This document shows positions 1-9,592 of a stretch of DNA of 64,000 bases, in pieces. The stretch is from contig NZ_MRUH01000123.1 in assembly GCF_001922985.1 (NCBI RefSeq), positions 122,256-186,255 of the forward strand. The letters are read 5' to 3'. Below the pieces are notes generated by a model. That model was not told the origin of the DNA, did not search any database, and was given only the letters and a program-made list of their open reading frames with translations. This stretch comes from Teredinibacter waterburyi (lineage in GTDB: Bacteria > Pseudomonadota > Gammaproteobacteria > Pseudomonadales > Cellvibrionaceae). The position numbers and the translations under genes were made by a program. Position 1 is the first letter of the stretch, and each line of letters opens with the position of its first letter.

Positions 1-1
1 A

Positions 2-403
2 GAAGAGCGTATTCCTTACGTATGCTTCTCGGCTACCGGCGGGGCACGTATGCAAGAAGCGCTTATTTCTCTTATGCAAATGGCGAAAACCAGCGCGGTG
101 ATTGAGCGCATGAAAATGGAAGGTATTCCATTTGTATCAATTATGACCGACCCGGTTTATGGTGGCGTGTCAGCAAGTTTGGCGTTGCTCGGTGATATTA
201 ATGCTGCAGAGCCCGGTGCTCGTGCGGGTTTTGCTGGCCCGGCCATTATCGAACAAACCATTCGTCAAAAACTGCCAAAGGGCTTTCAGCGTAGTGAATT
301 TTTGCTCGAGCATGGAGCCATCGATTTAATTATTCATCGTAAGGAAATGCGCGACAGGGTTGCTTCCCTGCTTGCGAAACTTACTAACCAGCCTGCTCCT
401 TAA
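2..403 (+). CDS. accD: Acetyl-CoA carboxylase carboxyltransferase beta subunit, C-terminal part
   Basis: This frame is open from the window edge, so the 5' end of the gene lies outside. The readable 133 residues contain the glycine-rich [10 protein letters not shown] stretch and the following MQMAKTSA segment, both typical of AccD, the subunit that with AccA transfers carboxyl from biotin-carrier protein to acetyl-CoA to make malonyl-CoA in the cytoplasm. The N-terminal zinc ribbon is not visible. folC follows at once, the usual Pseudomonas-type order accD-folC-dedD. An 8-bp hairpin sits over the stop codon. Confidence 0.95.
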   Translation, partial: EERIPYVCFSATGGARMQEALISLMQMAKTSAVIERMKMEGIPFVSIMTDPVYGGVSASLALLGDINAAEPGARAGFAGPAIIEQTIRQKLPKGFQRSEFLLEHGAIDLIIHRKEMRDRVASLLAKLTNQPAP

Positions 404-410
404 GCAGGCT
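390..410 (+). terminator. Hairpin overlapping the accD stop codon
   Basis: AGCCTGCT (390-397) and AGCAGGCT (403-410) form a perfect 8-bp stem with a 5-nt loop. It is followed by a pyrimidine-rich run ending in five T. It may be a weak terminator or attenuator between accD and folC; the T tract is interrupted, so termination is uncertain. Confidence 0.4.
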
Positions 411-449
411 TGGTCCTTCCTTTTTGGCTCACTAGAAAGCGCGACTGTT

Positions 450-1835
450 GTGATTCCTAAACCCCGTTTTGCGGATCTACCCGGTTGGCTGGCTTGGCTC
501 GAGCAGCTTCATCCTAGCGAAATTGATCTGGGGCTAGAGCGTATCGCCAAGGTGGCGAAGCGCTTAGGCTTTCGGCCACTAATGGTGGCTAGACCTGTCC
601 ACCTGGAATCATCTCAAGACTTGCCGACTCTTGTTACCATCGCCGGAACCAACGGCAAAGGTACTTGCGTAGCTATGCTCGAACAGCTTTTGTTAGCGCA
701 AGACGTTACGGTGGGAAGCTTTACCTCGCCGCACCTGCTTGATTACAACGAACGTATTAAAATCGATGGGATTGCCGTCTCGGATGAGAGTCTATGCGAC
801 GCATTTCAAGCTATTGATATTGCTCGCGCGGATGTCTCATTAACCTACTTTGAATTTGGCGCACTGGCGGCCTTTTATATTTTCCAGCAACGTAAGGTCG
901 ACTACTGGTTGCTCGAAGTTGGTTTGGGTGGCCGGCTCGATGCGGTTAATTGTCTCTGGCCCGATGTTGCGGTAATTACATCGATTGCGTTAGATCATCA
1001 AGCTTGGTTGGGCGATACCAGAGAAAAGATTGGCGCCGAGAAGGCTGGGATTATTCGGCCATCGACGCCCGTGATTTGCGCCGATTACGATCCGCCAAAC
1101 TCCCTGTTAGACATTGTCGATGCAAATAACGCGACGCTTTTTCGTATAGGAGAAGAGTTTAATGGCAGCGAAGAGCTCGATATTTTAACGCTTAGTTACA
1201 GTGATATGACTTGGTGTGACCAGAGTCTAGGTGAGATTGAGATAGGGGAGCTTCGAACCTTCTCTATTTTACGCACTCAATATGCCATACCGAGTATTGC
1301 TGCCGCGTGTCAGGTTGCTAGGTTGTTAGGTTTTACTCGAGTTTGTGACACTGCCGCCAAATCGATTTCTAAGCTTGCGTTTATGGGGCGGTTTCAGCGG
1401 GTGCCGTCTTCGCTTGGGAATCGCGTTGTTGTCGATGTGGCGCATAACCCAGCGGCTACAGCTCACTTGGCGACTAAACTACGCTTAATGGGCGGGTCAG
1501 ATCAGAAGCTTGAGGTGTTCGCCGTCTGCGCCATGATGGCTGATAAGGACAGAAGTGCAGCTCTGGCAGAGTTAGTGCCGTACGTCGCTCATTGGTACCC
1601 TGCTAGCCTTGCTGGAAATAGTCGTGCGGCTACGGCTAGTGCTTTGGCGTGTGGTTTAGAGGCGTTGGGTGTAGCGGCGGGGCAGATCAGCGAATGTGAT
1701 TCGGTAGAAAATGCCATTACACAAGCGGATGAACGCATTGGGTCGGCACTTAAAAATCAGGCGGATAACACGATTATTTTGGTATTTGGATCATTCTTTA
1801 CAGCGTCAGCGGCGTTGTCACTTTTAAACCGGTAA
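450..1835 (+). CDS. folC: Bifunctional dihydrofolate synthase / folylpolyglutamate synthase
   Basis: Mur-ligase family enzyme that adds glutamate to dihydropteroate and then to tetrahydrofolate, using ATP, in the cytoplasm. The P-loop GTNGKGT lies at about residues 66-72, followed by SFTSPHLLDYNERI, the family signature, and the C-terminal Mur-like domain begins near RFQRVPSSLGNRVVVDVAHNP. The frame is open from 360, but that would overlap accD with a non-FolC leader. I prefer the GTG at 450, which gives 461 residues beginning MIPKPRFADL, close to known FolC N-termini. dedD follows after 10 bases, so the two are probably cotranscribed. Confidence 0.93.
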   Translation: MIPKPRFADLPGWLAWLEQLHPSEIDLGLERIAKVAKRLGFRPLMVARPVHLESSQDLPTLVTIAGTNGKGTCVAMLEQLLLAQDVTVGSFTSPHLLDYNERIKIDGIAVSDESLCDAFQAIDIARADVSLTYFEFGALAAFYIFQQRKVDYWLLEVGLGGRLDAVNCLWPDVAVITSIALDHQAWLGDTREKIGAEKAGIIRPSTPVICADYDPPNSLLDIVDANNATLFRIGEEFNGSEELDILTLSYSDMTWCDQSLGEIEIGELRTFSILRTQYAIPSIAAACQVARLLGFTRVCDTAAKSISKLAFMGRFQRVPSSLGNRVVVDVAHNPAATAHLATKLRLMGGSDQKLEVFAVCAMMADKDRSAALAELVPYVAHWYPASLAGNSRAATASALACGLEALGVAAGQISECDSVENAITQADERIGSALKNQADNTIILVFGSFFTASAALSLLNR

Positions 1836-1845
1836 GAGGTGGGTT

Positions 1846-2367
1846 GTGGACGACGGATTAAAACAGCGCGTAGTAGGTGCAGTCGTATTGCTGGCAGTAG
1901 GGGTGGTATTTATCCCTGTGGTGTTTGATCGCGAGCGAATTGAACCGGTTGACCGCGATACTCAGATTCCCAATGCTCCGACAATAGAGTTAGTAGAATT
2001 CAGTGTTGCCGCCACGCCAACGCCAGTGCCGTCTAGGGCTGAGCCTGCGGAGTCTGTTTTCGTTCCGGATGAAAAAAAGGCCGTGCCTGAAACCCCTGAG
2101 CCAATCTCTCATGCTAGCAATGGAACGCCTAATTCTTGGGTGTTGCAGATTGCCAGTTACCGTTTTGAAGGCCATGCGAAGCAGACCCGAGATAAATTAA
2201 TTGCTCTTGGCTATGCCGCTTATGTGCGCGATGTTGAAACTGAGCGTGGCAAAATGACGCGTTTATTCGTTGGGCCTAAAATTGATAAAAGCGCACTGAT
2301 AGAGGCGAAGGGTGTTATTGCGAAGGAGTTTGGTGTGCAGCCGATTCTACTTAAATTTGAGCCTTAA
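1846..2367 (+). CDS. dedD: DedD-like SPOR-domain cell-division protein
   Basis: Inner-membrane protein of 173 residues. It has a short cytoplasmic N-terminus with the conserved DDGLKQRVVGA motif, one membrane segment at about residues 9-26, a Pro/Glu-rich periplasmic linker and a C-terminal SPOR domain (about 95-173) that binds denuded septal peptidoglycan. The GTG start at 1846 has the Shine-Dalgarno sequence AAGAGGTGG directly upstream. In relatives cvpA follows immediately; here a reverse-strand block of about 3.4 kb separates them. Confidence 0.9.
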   Translation: MDDGLKQRVVGAVVLLAVGVVFIPVVFDRERIEPVDRDTQIPNAPTIELVEFSVAATPTPVPSRAEPAESVFVPDEKKAVPETPEPISHASNGTPNSWVLQIASYRFEGHAKQTRDKLIALGYAAYVRDVETERGKMTRLFVGPKIDKSALIEAKGVIAKEFGVQPILLKFEP

Positions 2368-2382
2368 CTTTTCGGTTATTAA

Positions 2383-2433
2383 CAAGGGCTTTGCTCGCGA
2401 TACTGGTGTTTAGATTTGGGCCCTTGGTTTTTT
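2383..2433 (+). terminator. Possible terminator after dedD
   Basis: CAAGGGC (2383-2389) pairs with GCCCTTG (2420-2426), followed by a run of T. The loop of about 30 nt is long, so this is only a moderate candidate. It lies in the gap between the convergent dedD and dodecin genes. Confidence 0.35.
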
Positions 2434-2493
2434 GTGATTGTGTTTCTTTTGGTTTTCGTCCACAAACAACCTCAGGCCCATCGTGCGTAATAA

Positions 2494-2697
2494 CTAGTCT
2501 TTAAGTATGAAGGTAATCATCATAGTGACTCGGTACTCGGTTACTTCAGATCCATTAACGCGAACTGACTGATCTTTAACCCATGCGGATTGGATGTTTT
2601 GTATCGTTTTCCCCGCTCGGCGTACGCCCTCATCAATCGCGTCTTCAAAGCTCTTTGGTGAGGATGAGATAATTTCTGTAACTTTTGCAATAGACAT
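2494..2697 (-). CDS. Dodecin family flavin-binding protein
   Basis: A 67-residue protein matching dodecin from end to end: MSIAKVTEIISSSPKSFEDAI at the N-terminus, then the AWVKDQ segment whose tryptophan stacks on flavin, then the two C-terminal strands ending in MMITFILKD. Dodecins form hollow dodecamers that store or sequester riboflavin and FMN in the cytoplasm. The gene stands alone on the reverse strand, convergent with dedD, and about 280 bases of non-coding DNA upstream can hold its promoter. Length and motif fit the family exactly. Confidence 0.92.
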   Translation of the reverse strand: MSIAKVTEIISSSPKSFEDAIDEGVRRAGKTIQNIQSAWVKDQSVRVNGSEVTEYRVTMMITFILKD

Positions 2698-2980
2698 AAC
2701 ATTAATTCCTTTATTGGTGGTGTGGTCGTATTGAATTGAAGGAGCAGTATAGGGCGTGCTCCAGAGACTCGATGTAAAACCCTGTAAAATCTATCCGTGA
2801 TTCCGTTACTAGCTGCAGAAATATCTACCTGTACATCGTGTAAATTAGGTTTTGCAGCGCTTCTCTTGCAGCCTTATGCTTTAGGCCGAGCGAGTTTTAG
2901 ATCTCGCGTAACAAGTACATGCTTCTTGTGATTACGCTTTTATCGCTGGGTTATGTTAACGCTAGTCGCTAACCTGAGTA

Positions 2981-4072
2981 CTATACAAGAGTCTCAGATT
3001 TTACTTTTGCTAGCACGGCTCTTTGGCCGCGGTGTATTTTTTCGTGACTGAGCTTATTCAATAACACCAGTAATACGATTGATGTAATCGCGCCAATCGC
3101 GTAGTACTTGATACGATGTGGCTGAAACTCAACTAAAATGAGTGTGCTAACTAATTCTACCGAGGCTATGCTGCAGATAAATATCAGTAGATCTCTGGGT
3201 TTAATTCTGCGGCATATTACCGCCCCAAGTGGTGCTCCGATAATAACGACTGGCGCCGCAATAAACCAAAGTTGGCGGACGTCTGCGCTAATGTCATTGA
3301 ATACCAAGCCCTGCATGGCAGTGCCAACTAAGGCATTTGCAGCCATAACTAATACCGATGTTTGCGTTGCCAGCTTTAGGTCTAAGCGAAAATATAAACC
3401 CAAAAGGCAAAATGCCAACACGTCAGCGCCAGACCCCATTAGCCCCGATAATATCCCCCCGGCAGTTCCCGCAATAATGATGAGTTTGTAATCCATCCAG
3501 GTGAAGCGGGCGAGCGTTAGGTAATGGGTGTCTTTGTTGGTATAGGCCCAAACGTAGACCAGTAAAAAAGTAAGAACAAAGAGGGTGAAGGCAATTCGAA
3601 TGTCGTCTGGCGCGAGCCGAGAGTCCAAATAGCTTAATGATATGCCTAGCCCAACAAAGGCTGCGGGTAAGTAGATGGCCAAGAAAAACCAAGGGATATT
3701 CTTTATTCGAAAGACGATATACAGGGCCGCCGATGTCATTCCGACACTTTGAATCGCGAGCGAAAAGGTTTTAGCGACATCTGGCGAGGTGGATAAGATC
3801 TTAGTTAAAGCGGGAAAGGCGACGGCGCCACCGCCTAAAAATGTCGCGCCAGCGACGAAACTACCTACTGCCATAATGGGAGCAACCAGTAGGTTCGGGA
3901 AGTTCCAAGCAGCGATGAATTCGCGATAAAAAAGTGCAAAGTACACAGCAACTGCCACAAGGTATAGCATCAGGGTCTTAGTTTGTGATGCCGACATATG
4001 CGACTGAAATTTAGTCGGTAAAAAGCGCTTTAGGCGTTCCGAAAGTGTGGGCTTCAAAAGGGGTACGCTCAT
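2981..4072 (-). CDS. TauE/SafE family membrane transporter (363 aa)
   Basis: Polytopic inner-membrane protein with about nine hydrophobic segments. It shows the two family repeats, seen as GSFVAGATFLGGGAVAFPAL in the first half and GTAGGILSGLMGSGADVLAF in the second. TauE/SafE proteins (Pfam family of that name) are anion exporters implicated in export of sulfite, sulfoacetate and related organosulfur compounds; the substrate here is unknown. At 363 residues it is longer than the usual ~260, with about 30 extra N-terminal residues before the first membrane segment. It is one of three members in the window and lies between dodecin and a response regulator, all on the reverse strand. Confidence 0.85.
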   Translation of the reverse strand: MSVPLLKPTLSERLKRFLPTKFQSHMSASQTKTLMLYLVAVAVYFALFYREFIAAWNFPNLLVAPIMAVGSFVAGATFLGGGAVAFPALTKILSTSPDVAKTFSLAIQSVGMTSAALYIVFRIKNIPWFFLAIYLPAAFVGLGISLSYLDSRLAPDDIRIAFTLFVLTFLLVYVWAYTNKDTHYLTLARFTWMDYKLIIIAGTAGGILSGLMGSGADVLAFCLLGLYFRLDLKLATQTSVLVMAANALVGTAMQGLVFNDISADVRQLWFIAAPVVIIGAPLGAVICRRIKPRDLLIFICSIASVELVSTLILVEFQPHRIKYYAIGAITSIVLLVLLNKLSHEKIHRGQRAVLAKVKSETLV

Positions 4073-4199
4073 TTAGGATGTGGGCGCGTATTCTAACACT
4101 GCTGTTGTGGCTCAGTAAGTCAGCGTGAGTCTAATAAGTTCCGGGGCTGAGATGATGGGGTGGGAACCGCAGTTGCGCTATGAAGATTGGAGTTCTGGG

Positions 4200-5894
4200 C
4201 TATAAGGTGTCAGGCACATTTTCAGCTGTGTTCGACGCAAGTAACTTTTCGTAATGCCTGTAAAGGTAATCGTGGCGACCTGCATAGTTTGAATCACTTG
4301 GGATCTGTCCCATACGCTGAAAACTTCCCGCAACGGTTTGCAGTTCTTTGGCACTAGGGTGAGTATCTTTGTTTTTACTGATGATGGCCTGAATCATGTT
4401 GAGGTTGAGGCCTATGTGGTTTGGCAGTTCGCGTAGTACCTCCTCAAATGCTTCCACAGCATCAGCATATTTTTGCTGTTGATAGAGTTCTATCCCTTGG
4501 CGGTTTAGTTTTGCGGCAATTATTACACCTTCGCGAGTAATGGGTTCACGCAATAGCTTATCGATTTTAATGGCGAGCTTTGGATCGTCATTGATACTCG
4601 CCAGCTCCTGTAGTAGGCGCTCTCCCTCGTCGTATAACCCCAAGCTCATAAACGCTTTAGCGCAGTCAATACACAGCTGGCTAGAGGTGTTACTCACGGC
4701 GCTCAACTTCATTTCGTTATTGATTGTTGCCGCTGTTTGAGTAGCTTCGGCGGCATCGTCTAAGTGATCTGCGAGCGTACAAATATCGGCAGTAATTAGC
4801 TTGCTTCTCATTTGTACGACAGGTTGATTGGCATAGCGGCGCTCCACAGACTTGATTGTTTCTAAAGCTTCGGTTGTTAAGGTCGCGGCAGCGTTACCTG
4901 GCTTGGAGCGAGCGAGGTTAGTTAAACCCTGAGCGAGGTTAAGGTAGTCCTCAGCTTGTTCGTGGCAGGAATTTTTACTGTATTTAAGCGTCGAACGATA
5001 GGCATGTACGGCGGCGTGATTATCGCCCACTTCATGGCTAATGCGGCCCATTTCCCGCTGCCGTGGCGCCGATCGAGGTGATATTTTGATGGCGTTAGTA
5101 AGGCTGTGTTGTGCCTGGGCAAGCTTCTTCGATGCTTCGTATACCTGAGCGAGCAAATCATGTGCTTCAACGCACATGGGGTTTTCGCGGACGATTTTCA
5201 GCAAGAGCGTTTCTGCTTGGGTTACTTCTTCTAGCCCTACCAATGCATGGGCTAGGCCGAGTGAGCACCACAGCGGCCGCCGATCACTTGAAGCATCTTT
5301 GTACAAGTTAAATGCCTCCAGATATTGATGCTGTTTTATGAGTAGCTCGCCGAGCATTTTACGTGCATCTGGGCTAAAGCGGTCGTTTTTGGCGAGCGCC
5401 TCTTCGCAGGCAGCGATGGCTTGTTTTGGTTTGTTGCGGTCGAGTGCCGATTTTGCGCGCAACAAGGCCTCGTTGCGCAATAGTGCGTGGTCTAGCCGTG
5501 GGCGTAGACTGTCGCGATTGATGGGCTTGTTTACATAATCGTCTGGTTGGAATTCGAGGGCATGAATGACGGTGTGGATTGCGCTGTCGGCGGTAATAAC
5601 AATGTAGATTGCGGTGTTCTTTAATAGTCTGTGGAAACGCAGCTCTTCTAAGAGTTGTTGGCCATTTTTACCGTTACCGAGATTGAAATCGGCCAGTACG
5701 ATATCGTACTGATGGCGTTGGCAGAGATCGATAGCTTCTTCTGCGTTCCCGGCCGTATCAATCGATGTGGAGCCGAAATCTACAAGAATACGTTTTAACG
5801 AAGTGCGTATCTCCGGCACATCATCAATTACCAGGCAGCGTTTTTGGCTGTAGGTTCGGATGATGTCAATTTGCTTTAACGGAATCTCTGACAT
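4200..5894 (-). CDS. Response regulator with receiver and TPR domains
   Basis: The N-terminal receiver domain (about residues 17-140) has the acidic pair D24/D25, phospho-acceptor D69 in VLADF, T101 and K123 in the YVNKPI motif, so it should be phosphorylatable. The remaining ~400 residues are helical with tetratricopeptide-like repeats (for example NRQGIELYQQQKYADAVEAFEEVLRELPN) and no DNA-binding domain, which suggests output through protein-protein contact. No histidine kinase gene is visible nearby, so it is an orphan regulator here. Receiver-TPR proteins of this kind are common in pseudomonads and relatives; the partner is unknown. Confidence 0.85.
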   Translation of the reverse strand: MSEIPLKQIDIIRTYSQKRCLVIDDVPEIRTSLKRILVDFGSTSIDTAGNAEEAIDLCQRHQYDIVLADFNLGNGKNGQQLLEELRFHRLLKNTAIYIVITADSAIHTVIHALEFQPDDYVNKPINRDSLRPRLDHALLRNEALLRAKSALDRNKPKQAIAACEEALAKNDRFSPDARKMLGELLIKQHQYLEAFNLYKDASSDRRPLWCSLGLAHALVGLEEVTQAETLLLKIVRENPMCVEAHDLLAQVYEASKKLAQAQHSLTNAIKISPRSAPRQREMGRISHEVGDNHAAVHAYRSTLKYSKNSCHEQAEDYLNLAQGLTNLARSKPGNAAATLTTEALETIKSVERRYANQPVVQMRSKLITADICTLADHLDDAAEATQTAATINNEMKLSAVSNTSSQLCIDCAKAFMSLGLYDEGERLLQELASINDDPKLAIKIDKLLREPITREGVIIAAKLNRQGIELYQQQKYADAVEAFEEVLRELPNHIGLNLNMIQAIISKNKDTHPSAKELQTVAGSFQRMGQIPSDSNYAGRHDYLYRHYEKLLASNTAENVPDTL

Positions 5895-6190
5895 TTTTAA
5901 ATCTTAAAAAACAATAGTTTAGGATAATATGTTAATGTTGACTGTAATGTGTATTTTGGCGGGGCTCCACGCAATTGCTAGCTGTGAATTTACGCGCTTT
6001 AGGGTTTGTCACTCACTGCTGTTAAGTGTAGTCCAAACCTGTGAATGTGGCGCCGGAATCAAATTGACCTAAGAAGTTAATCTCACTCATATGCACAGCA
6101 ATGTTTCGATTTGGGGCTGGCCTCTGCTAGAATTGCGCCTCCTCATTAATTCTCAAATCTTTGAAGACTTAAACCGAGCAAAACAGACGC

Positions 6191-6688
6191 ATGAATTCGG
6201 CCGATTGGGTAATAATTGCAATATTAGTAGTCTCCAGCCTAATCAGTTTGAAGCGCGGCTTTGTAAAAGAAGCTCTTTCAATGGCTAATTGGGTATTGGC
6301 ATTCTTCGTTGCCATGACCTTTAGCAATCAATTGTCGGCCTTGCTGGCCAGTCAGATCACCACGCCTTCAGTGCGAGAAATGGTCGCCTTTGGTGTGTTG
6401 TTTGCCGCTACACTTATTGTTGGCGCAATGGTGAATTACCTTATTGGTGAACTCGTTCGAATGACGGGTCTCTCGGGCACCGATCGTCTGTTCGGTATGA
6501 TTTTTGGTCTGTTACGCGGTTTTGTTGTTGTGATGGCCGTACTTATCATCGTCCCAGGGGTTGTTCCTATAGATCAAGATAGTTGGTGGCAAGAATCAAC
6601 GATGATTCCACATCTGCTGGAATTTGAAGATTGGTGCCGCGCAGCGGCGGCAGAACTCACAAGTTTAGCGACGAATTTAATTAAATAA
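6191..6688 (+). CDS. cvpA: CvpA family membrane protein
   Basis: A 165-residue inner-membrane protein with four predicted membrane segments and the family pattern [26 protein letters not shown] near the start. CvpA is named for colicin V production and is linked to envelope stress tolerance; its molecular activity is not settled. The ATG at 6191 was chosen because the protein begins MNSADWV like its relatives. It precedes purF by 67 bases, the conserved cvpA-purF order. The 296 bases upstream hold no gene and probably the promoter; TAGAAT at 6128-6133 is a possible -10 box without a convincing -35. Confidence 0.92.
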   Translation: MNSADWVIIAILVVSSLISLKRGFVKEALSMANWVLAFFVAMTFSNQLSALLASQITTPSVREMVAFGVLFAATLIVGAMVNYLIGELVRMTGLSGTDRLFGMIFGLLRGFVVVMAVLIIVPGVVPIDQDSWWQESTMIPHLLEFEDWCRAAAAELTSLATNLIK

Positions 6689-6755
6689 TTTTTTTTACAG
6701 CGCTGGTGTTGGCTTTCGGGCGAGTGGCAGTACATTCATTATCGGGATTTTAGCT

Positions 6756-8279
6756 ATGTGCGGTATTGTGGGAATAGTAGGTAAGCAGGACGTAAATTTG
6801 GGTTTATACGACGCCCTGACGATGCTCCAGCACCGAGGCCAGGATGCCGCAGGTATTATGACCTGTAACAACGGTAAGTTTGCTCAACAAAAAGCCGTTG
6901 GACTTGTTAAAGATGTTTTCCGAACTCGCCATATGCAGCGTTTGGTTGGCAACATGGGAATCGGCCATGTTCGCTATCCCACGGCGGGCAGTACTGGGCC
7001 GGCGTTGGCTCAGCCGTTCTACGTGAACTCGCCTTATGGAATTGCGTTGGCCCACAATGGCAATCTCACTAATACGCGGCAGTTAAGCGAAGATTTGTTT
7101 CGCGCCGATCTGCGCCACGTTAACACCGACTCAGATTCCGAGGTGTTGCTGAATGTGTTTGCCCATGAACTGCAGTTGCAAGGTAAATTAAAGCCAGAGC
7201 CAGAAGATATCTTTAAAGCGGTAGAGGGTGTTCACAAACGCGTGCGCGGTGGCTACGCCGTGGTCGGCATGATCGCCAGTTACGGCGTGATGGCTTTTCG
7301 CGATCCTCACGGTATTCGCCCGTTGGTGTTTGGTTATCGCGACACTGATCGCGGCCGCGAATATATGATCGCCTCTGAGAGTGTAGCTCTCGATGTGTTG
7401 GGTTATAAGTTAATGCGTGATGTCGCCCCAGGCGAAGCCATTTTTATAACCAGTGATGGCGACTTGCATACTCGTCAATGTGCCGAGGCGCCGGAGTGCA
7501 GCCCCTGCATTTTTGAACATGTTTATTTCGCTCGCCCAGATTCCATTATGGATGGCGTGTCGGTATATAAGGCGCGTTTGCGTCAGGGTGAAAAACTAGC
7601 CGATAAAATTTTGCGAGAGCGCCCCGACCACGATATCGATGTTGTTATTCCCATTCCAGACAGCAGTCGCGTGGCAGGGCAGGCCATGGCGCATGTGTTG
7701 GGCGTGAAGTTTCGCGAGGGTTTAGTTAAAAACCGCTATATCGGCCGCACCTTTATCATGCCGGGCCAGACCTTGCGTCGTAAGTCGGTGCGTCAAAAGT
7801 TGAACGTAATCGACCTGGAGTTTCGCGATAAAAATGTCATGCTAGTGGACGATTCAATTGTTCGCGGCACCACATGTCAGCAAATTATTATGATGGCGCG
7901 AGAGGCCGGCGCTCGTAAAGTTTACTTTGCGTCCGCCGCGCCTGCGGTAAAGTATCCAAATGTTTACGGTATCGATATGCCTAGTGCCGCCGAGCTAATT
8001 GCGCACGGCCGTACCGAGCAGGAGGTTTGTGAAGCGATTGGTGCTGATTGGCTGGTCTATCAAGATCTCCACGATTTAGTCGCGGCGTCTGGCGAGGGTA
8101 ACAGCGAAATCAAAAAATTCGACTGTGCTGTTTTCGATGGCAGTTACGTGACGGGTGACGTAGATGCCGCCTATCTTGATGATTTAGAAACGGCCCGGGG
8201 CGAGCGCGTTAAAGCCGGCCGTGAACGTTTACTCGCGCAGAGCGACAACGCCATGGTCGGAATAAATAACGACGACTAG
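6756..8279 (+). CDS. purF: Amidophosphoribosyltransferase
   Basis: First committed enzyme of purine synthesis, converting PRPP and glutamine to 5-phosphoribosylamine. The N-terminal glutaminase begins MCGIVGIVG, with Cys2 as nucleophile after removal of Met1. The phosphoribosyltransferase domain carries the PRPP-binding loop [13 protein letters not shown]. At 507 residues it matches the E. coli length. There is no N-terminal propeptide, as in the gammaproteobacterial iron-sulfur-free type. It sits between cvpA and metZ, as in Pseudomonas. Confidence 0.98.
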   Translation: MCGIVGIVGKQDVNLGLYDALTMLQHRGQDAAGIMTCNNGKFAQQKAVGLVKDVFRTRHMQRLVGNMGIGHVRYPTAGSTGPALAQPFYVNSPYGIALAHNGNLTNTRQLSEDLFRADLRHVNTDSDSEVLLNVFAHELQLQGKLKPEPEDIFKAVEGVHKRVRGGYAVVGMIASYGVMAFRDPHGIRPLVFGYRDTDRGREYMIASESVALDVLGYKLMRDVAPGEAIFITSDGDLHTRQCAEAPECSPCIFEHVYFARPDSIMDGVSVYKARLRQGEKLADKILRERPDHDIDVVIPIPDSSRVAGQAMAHVLGVKFREGLVKNRYIGRTFIMPGQTLRRKSVRQKLNVIDLEFRDKNVMLVDDSIVRGTTCQQIIMMAREAGARKVYFASAAPAVKYPNVYGIDMPSAAELIAHGRTEQEVCEAIGADWLVYQDLHDLVAASGEGNSEIKKFDCAVFDGSYVTGDVDAAYLDDLETARGERVKAGRERLLAQSDNAMVGINNDD

Positions 8280-8327
8280 CAAGACAAATACGAACAAATT
8301 GCGAAACGAATAAGAGCAGATAGAGCA

Positions 8328-9533
8328 ATGGCCGAGCACAACGATCCTTTTGAATTTTTACATGGCGCCGAGCTGGATACACTCGCTGTGCGCGCAGGTC
8401 AGGTTCGGACCGAAGAGGGCGAGCACGGCGAACCCATTTTTGTTACCTCAAGCTATGTGTTCGATTCGGCGGCGCAAGCGGCGGCGAGATTTTCCGGCGA
8501 GCAGCCGGGCAATGTTTACTCGCGATATACCAATCCGACAGTGCGTACTTTTCAAGATCGAATTGCGGCGCTAGAAGGAGCTGAGGCGGCGGTCGCAACG
8601 GCTTCTGGTATGGCGGCAATTCTGAGCACCTGTATGGCGCTGTTGAGTTCCGGTGATCACATCGTCTGTTCGCGCAGTGTGTTCGGTACCACCACAGTAC
8701 TTTTTGGCAAGTATTTGCAAAAGTTTGGTGTTCAAATTGATTTAGTGAATCTCACGGATTTAGATGCGTGGGAGAATGCGATCAAGCCGAACACTCGCTT
8801 ATTGTTTTTAGAGACGCCCTCGAATCCTTTAAGTGATATTGCCGATATTCGTGCGTTGGCAGCTATCGCCCATGCTCACGATGCCTTGTTGGTTGTCGAT
8901 AATTGCTTTTGCACGCCGGCTTTACAGCGTCCGCTGGAACTCGGCGCCGACATGGTGATTCACTCTGCAACTAAGTACCTAGACGGGCAGGGTCGTTGTC
9001 TGGGTGGCGCGGTGGTCGGCAAAGCTGAGCACATGAATGAGGTACTGGGTTTTATTCGTACCTGTGGGCCAAGTATGAGCCCATTTAACGCGTGGGTCTT
9101 TCTTAAAGGCTTGGAAACCTTGCGTCTGCGTATGGAGGCTCACTCGGCAAGTGCCTTGGAGCTGGCGCGCTGGCTCGACAAACATCCCAATGTGGAGCGA
9201 GTTTTCTACGCTGGTTTGGAAGATCATCCCGGTCACGAATTAGCCAAGCGCCAACAGACTGCGTTTGGTGGGGTGCTCTCATTTTGTGTCAAAGGCGGTA
9301 GAGAAGAGGCGTGGCGAGTGATTGACGCGGCTCGAATTATTTCGCTTACTGCAAATTTAGGTGATGCAAAATCAACGATTGTACATCCCGCAACGACTAC
9401 TCACGGCCGTTTGTCCCCAGAGGAAAAACTGAATGCCGGTATTACCGATAACCTGATTCGTGTCGCAGTCGGTCTTGAAGCTGTTGGAGATCTTAAAAAG
9501 GATCTTGAACGAGGCTTGGGTCAGGTCGGTTAA
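8328..9533 (+). CDS. metZ: O-succinylhomoserine sulfhydrylase
   Basis: PLP enzyme of the Cys/Met-metabolism family, 401 residues, that makes homocysteine directly from O-succinylhomoserine and sulfide. Visible motifs are YSRYTNPTVRTFQDR near the N-terminus, the DNCFCTPALQRPLELGADMV segment and the Schiff-base lysine in HSATKYLDGQGR. Position directly after purF is the Pseudomonas arrangement for metZ, which favours this over cystathionine gamma-synthase or gamma-lyase. Sulfide assimilation by this route fits the sulfur-related genes elsewhere in the window, though no direct link is shown. Confidence 0.9.
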   Translation: MAEHNDPFEFLHGAELDTLAVRAGQVRTEEGEHGEPIFVTSSYVFDSAAQAAARFSGEQPGNVYSRYTNPTVRTFQDRIAALEGAEAAVATASGMAAILSTCMALLSSGDHIVCSRSVFGTTTVLFGKYLQKFGVQIDLVNLTDLDAWENAIKPNTRLLFLETPSNPLSDIADIRALAAIAHAHDALLVVDNCFCTPALQRPLELGADMVIHSATKYLDGQGRCLGGAVVGKAEHMNEVLGFIRTCGPSMSPFNAWVFLKGLETLRLRMEAHSASALELARWLDKHPNVERVFYAGLEDHPGHELAKRQQTAFGGVLSFCVKGGREEAWRVIDAARIISLTANLGDAKSTIVHPATTTHGRLSPEEKLNAGITDNLIRVAVGLEAVGDLKKDLERGLGQVG

Positions 9534-9592
9534 ACTTGGTTTCATTGCCACCAAAAAGCCGCTTTACGGTGGCTGAAATTAAAAGGACTGTC

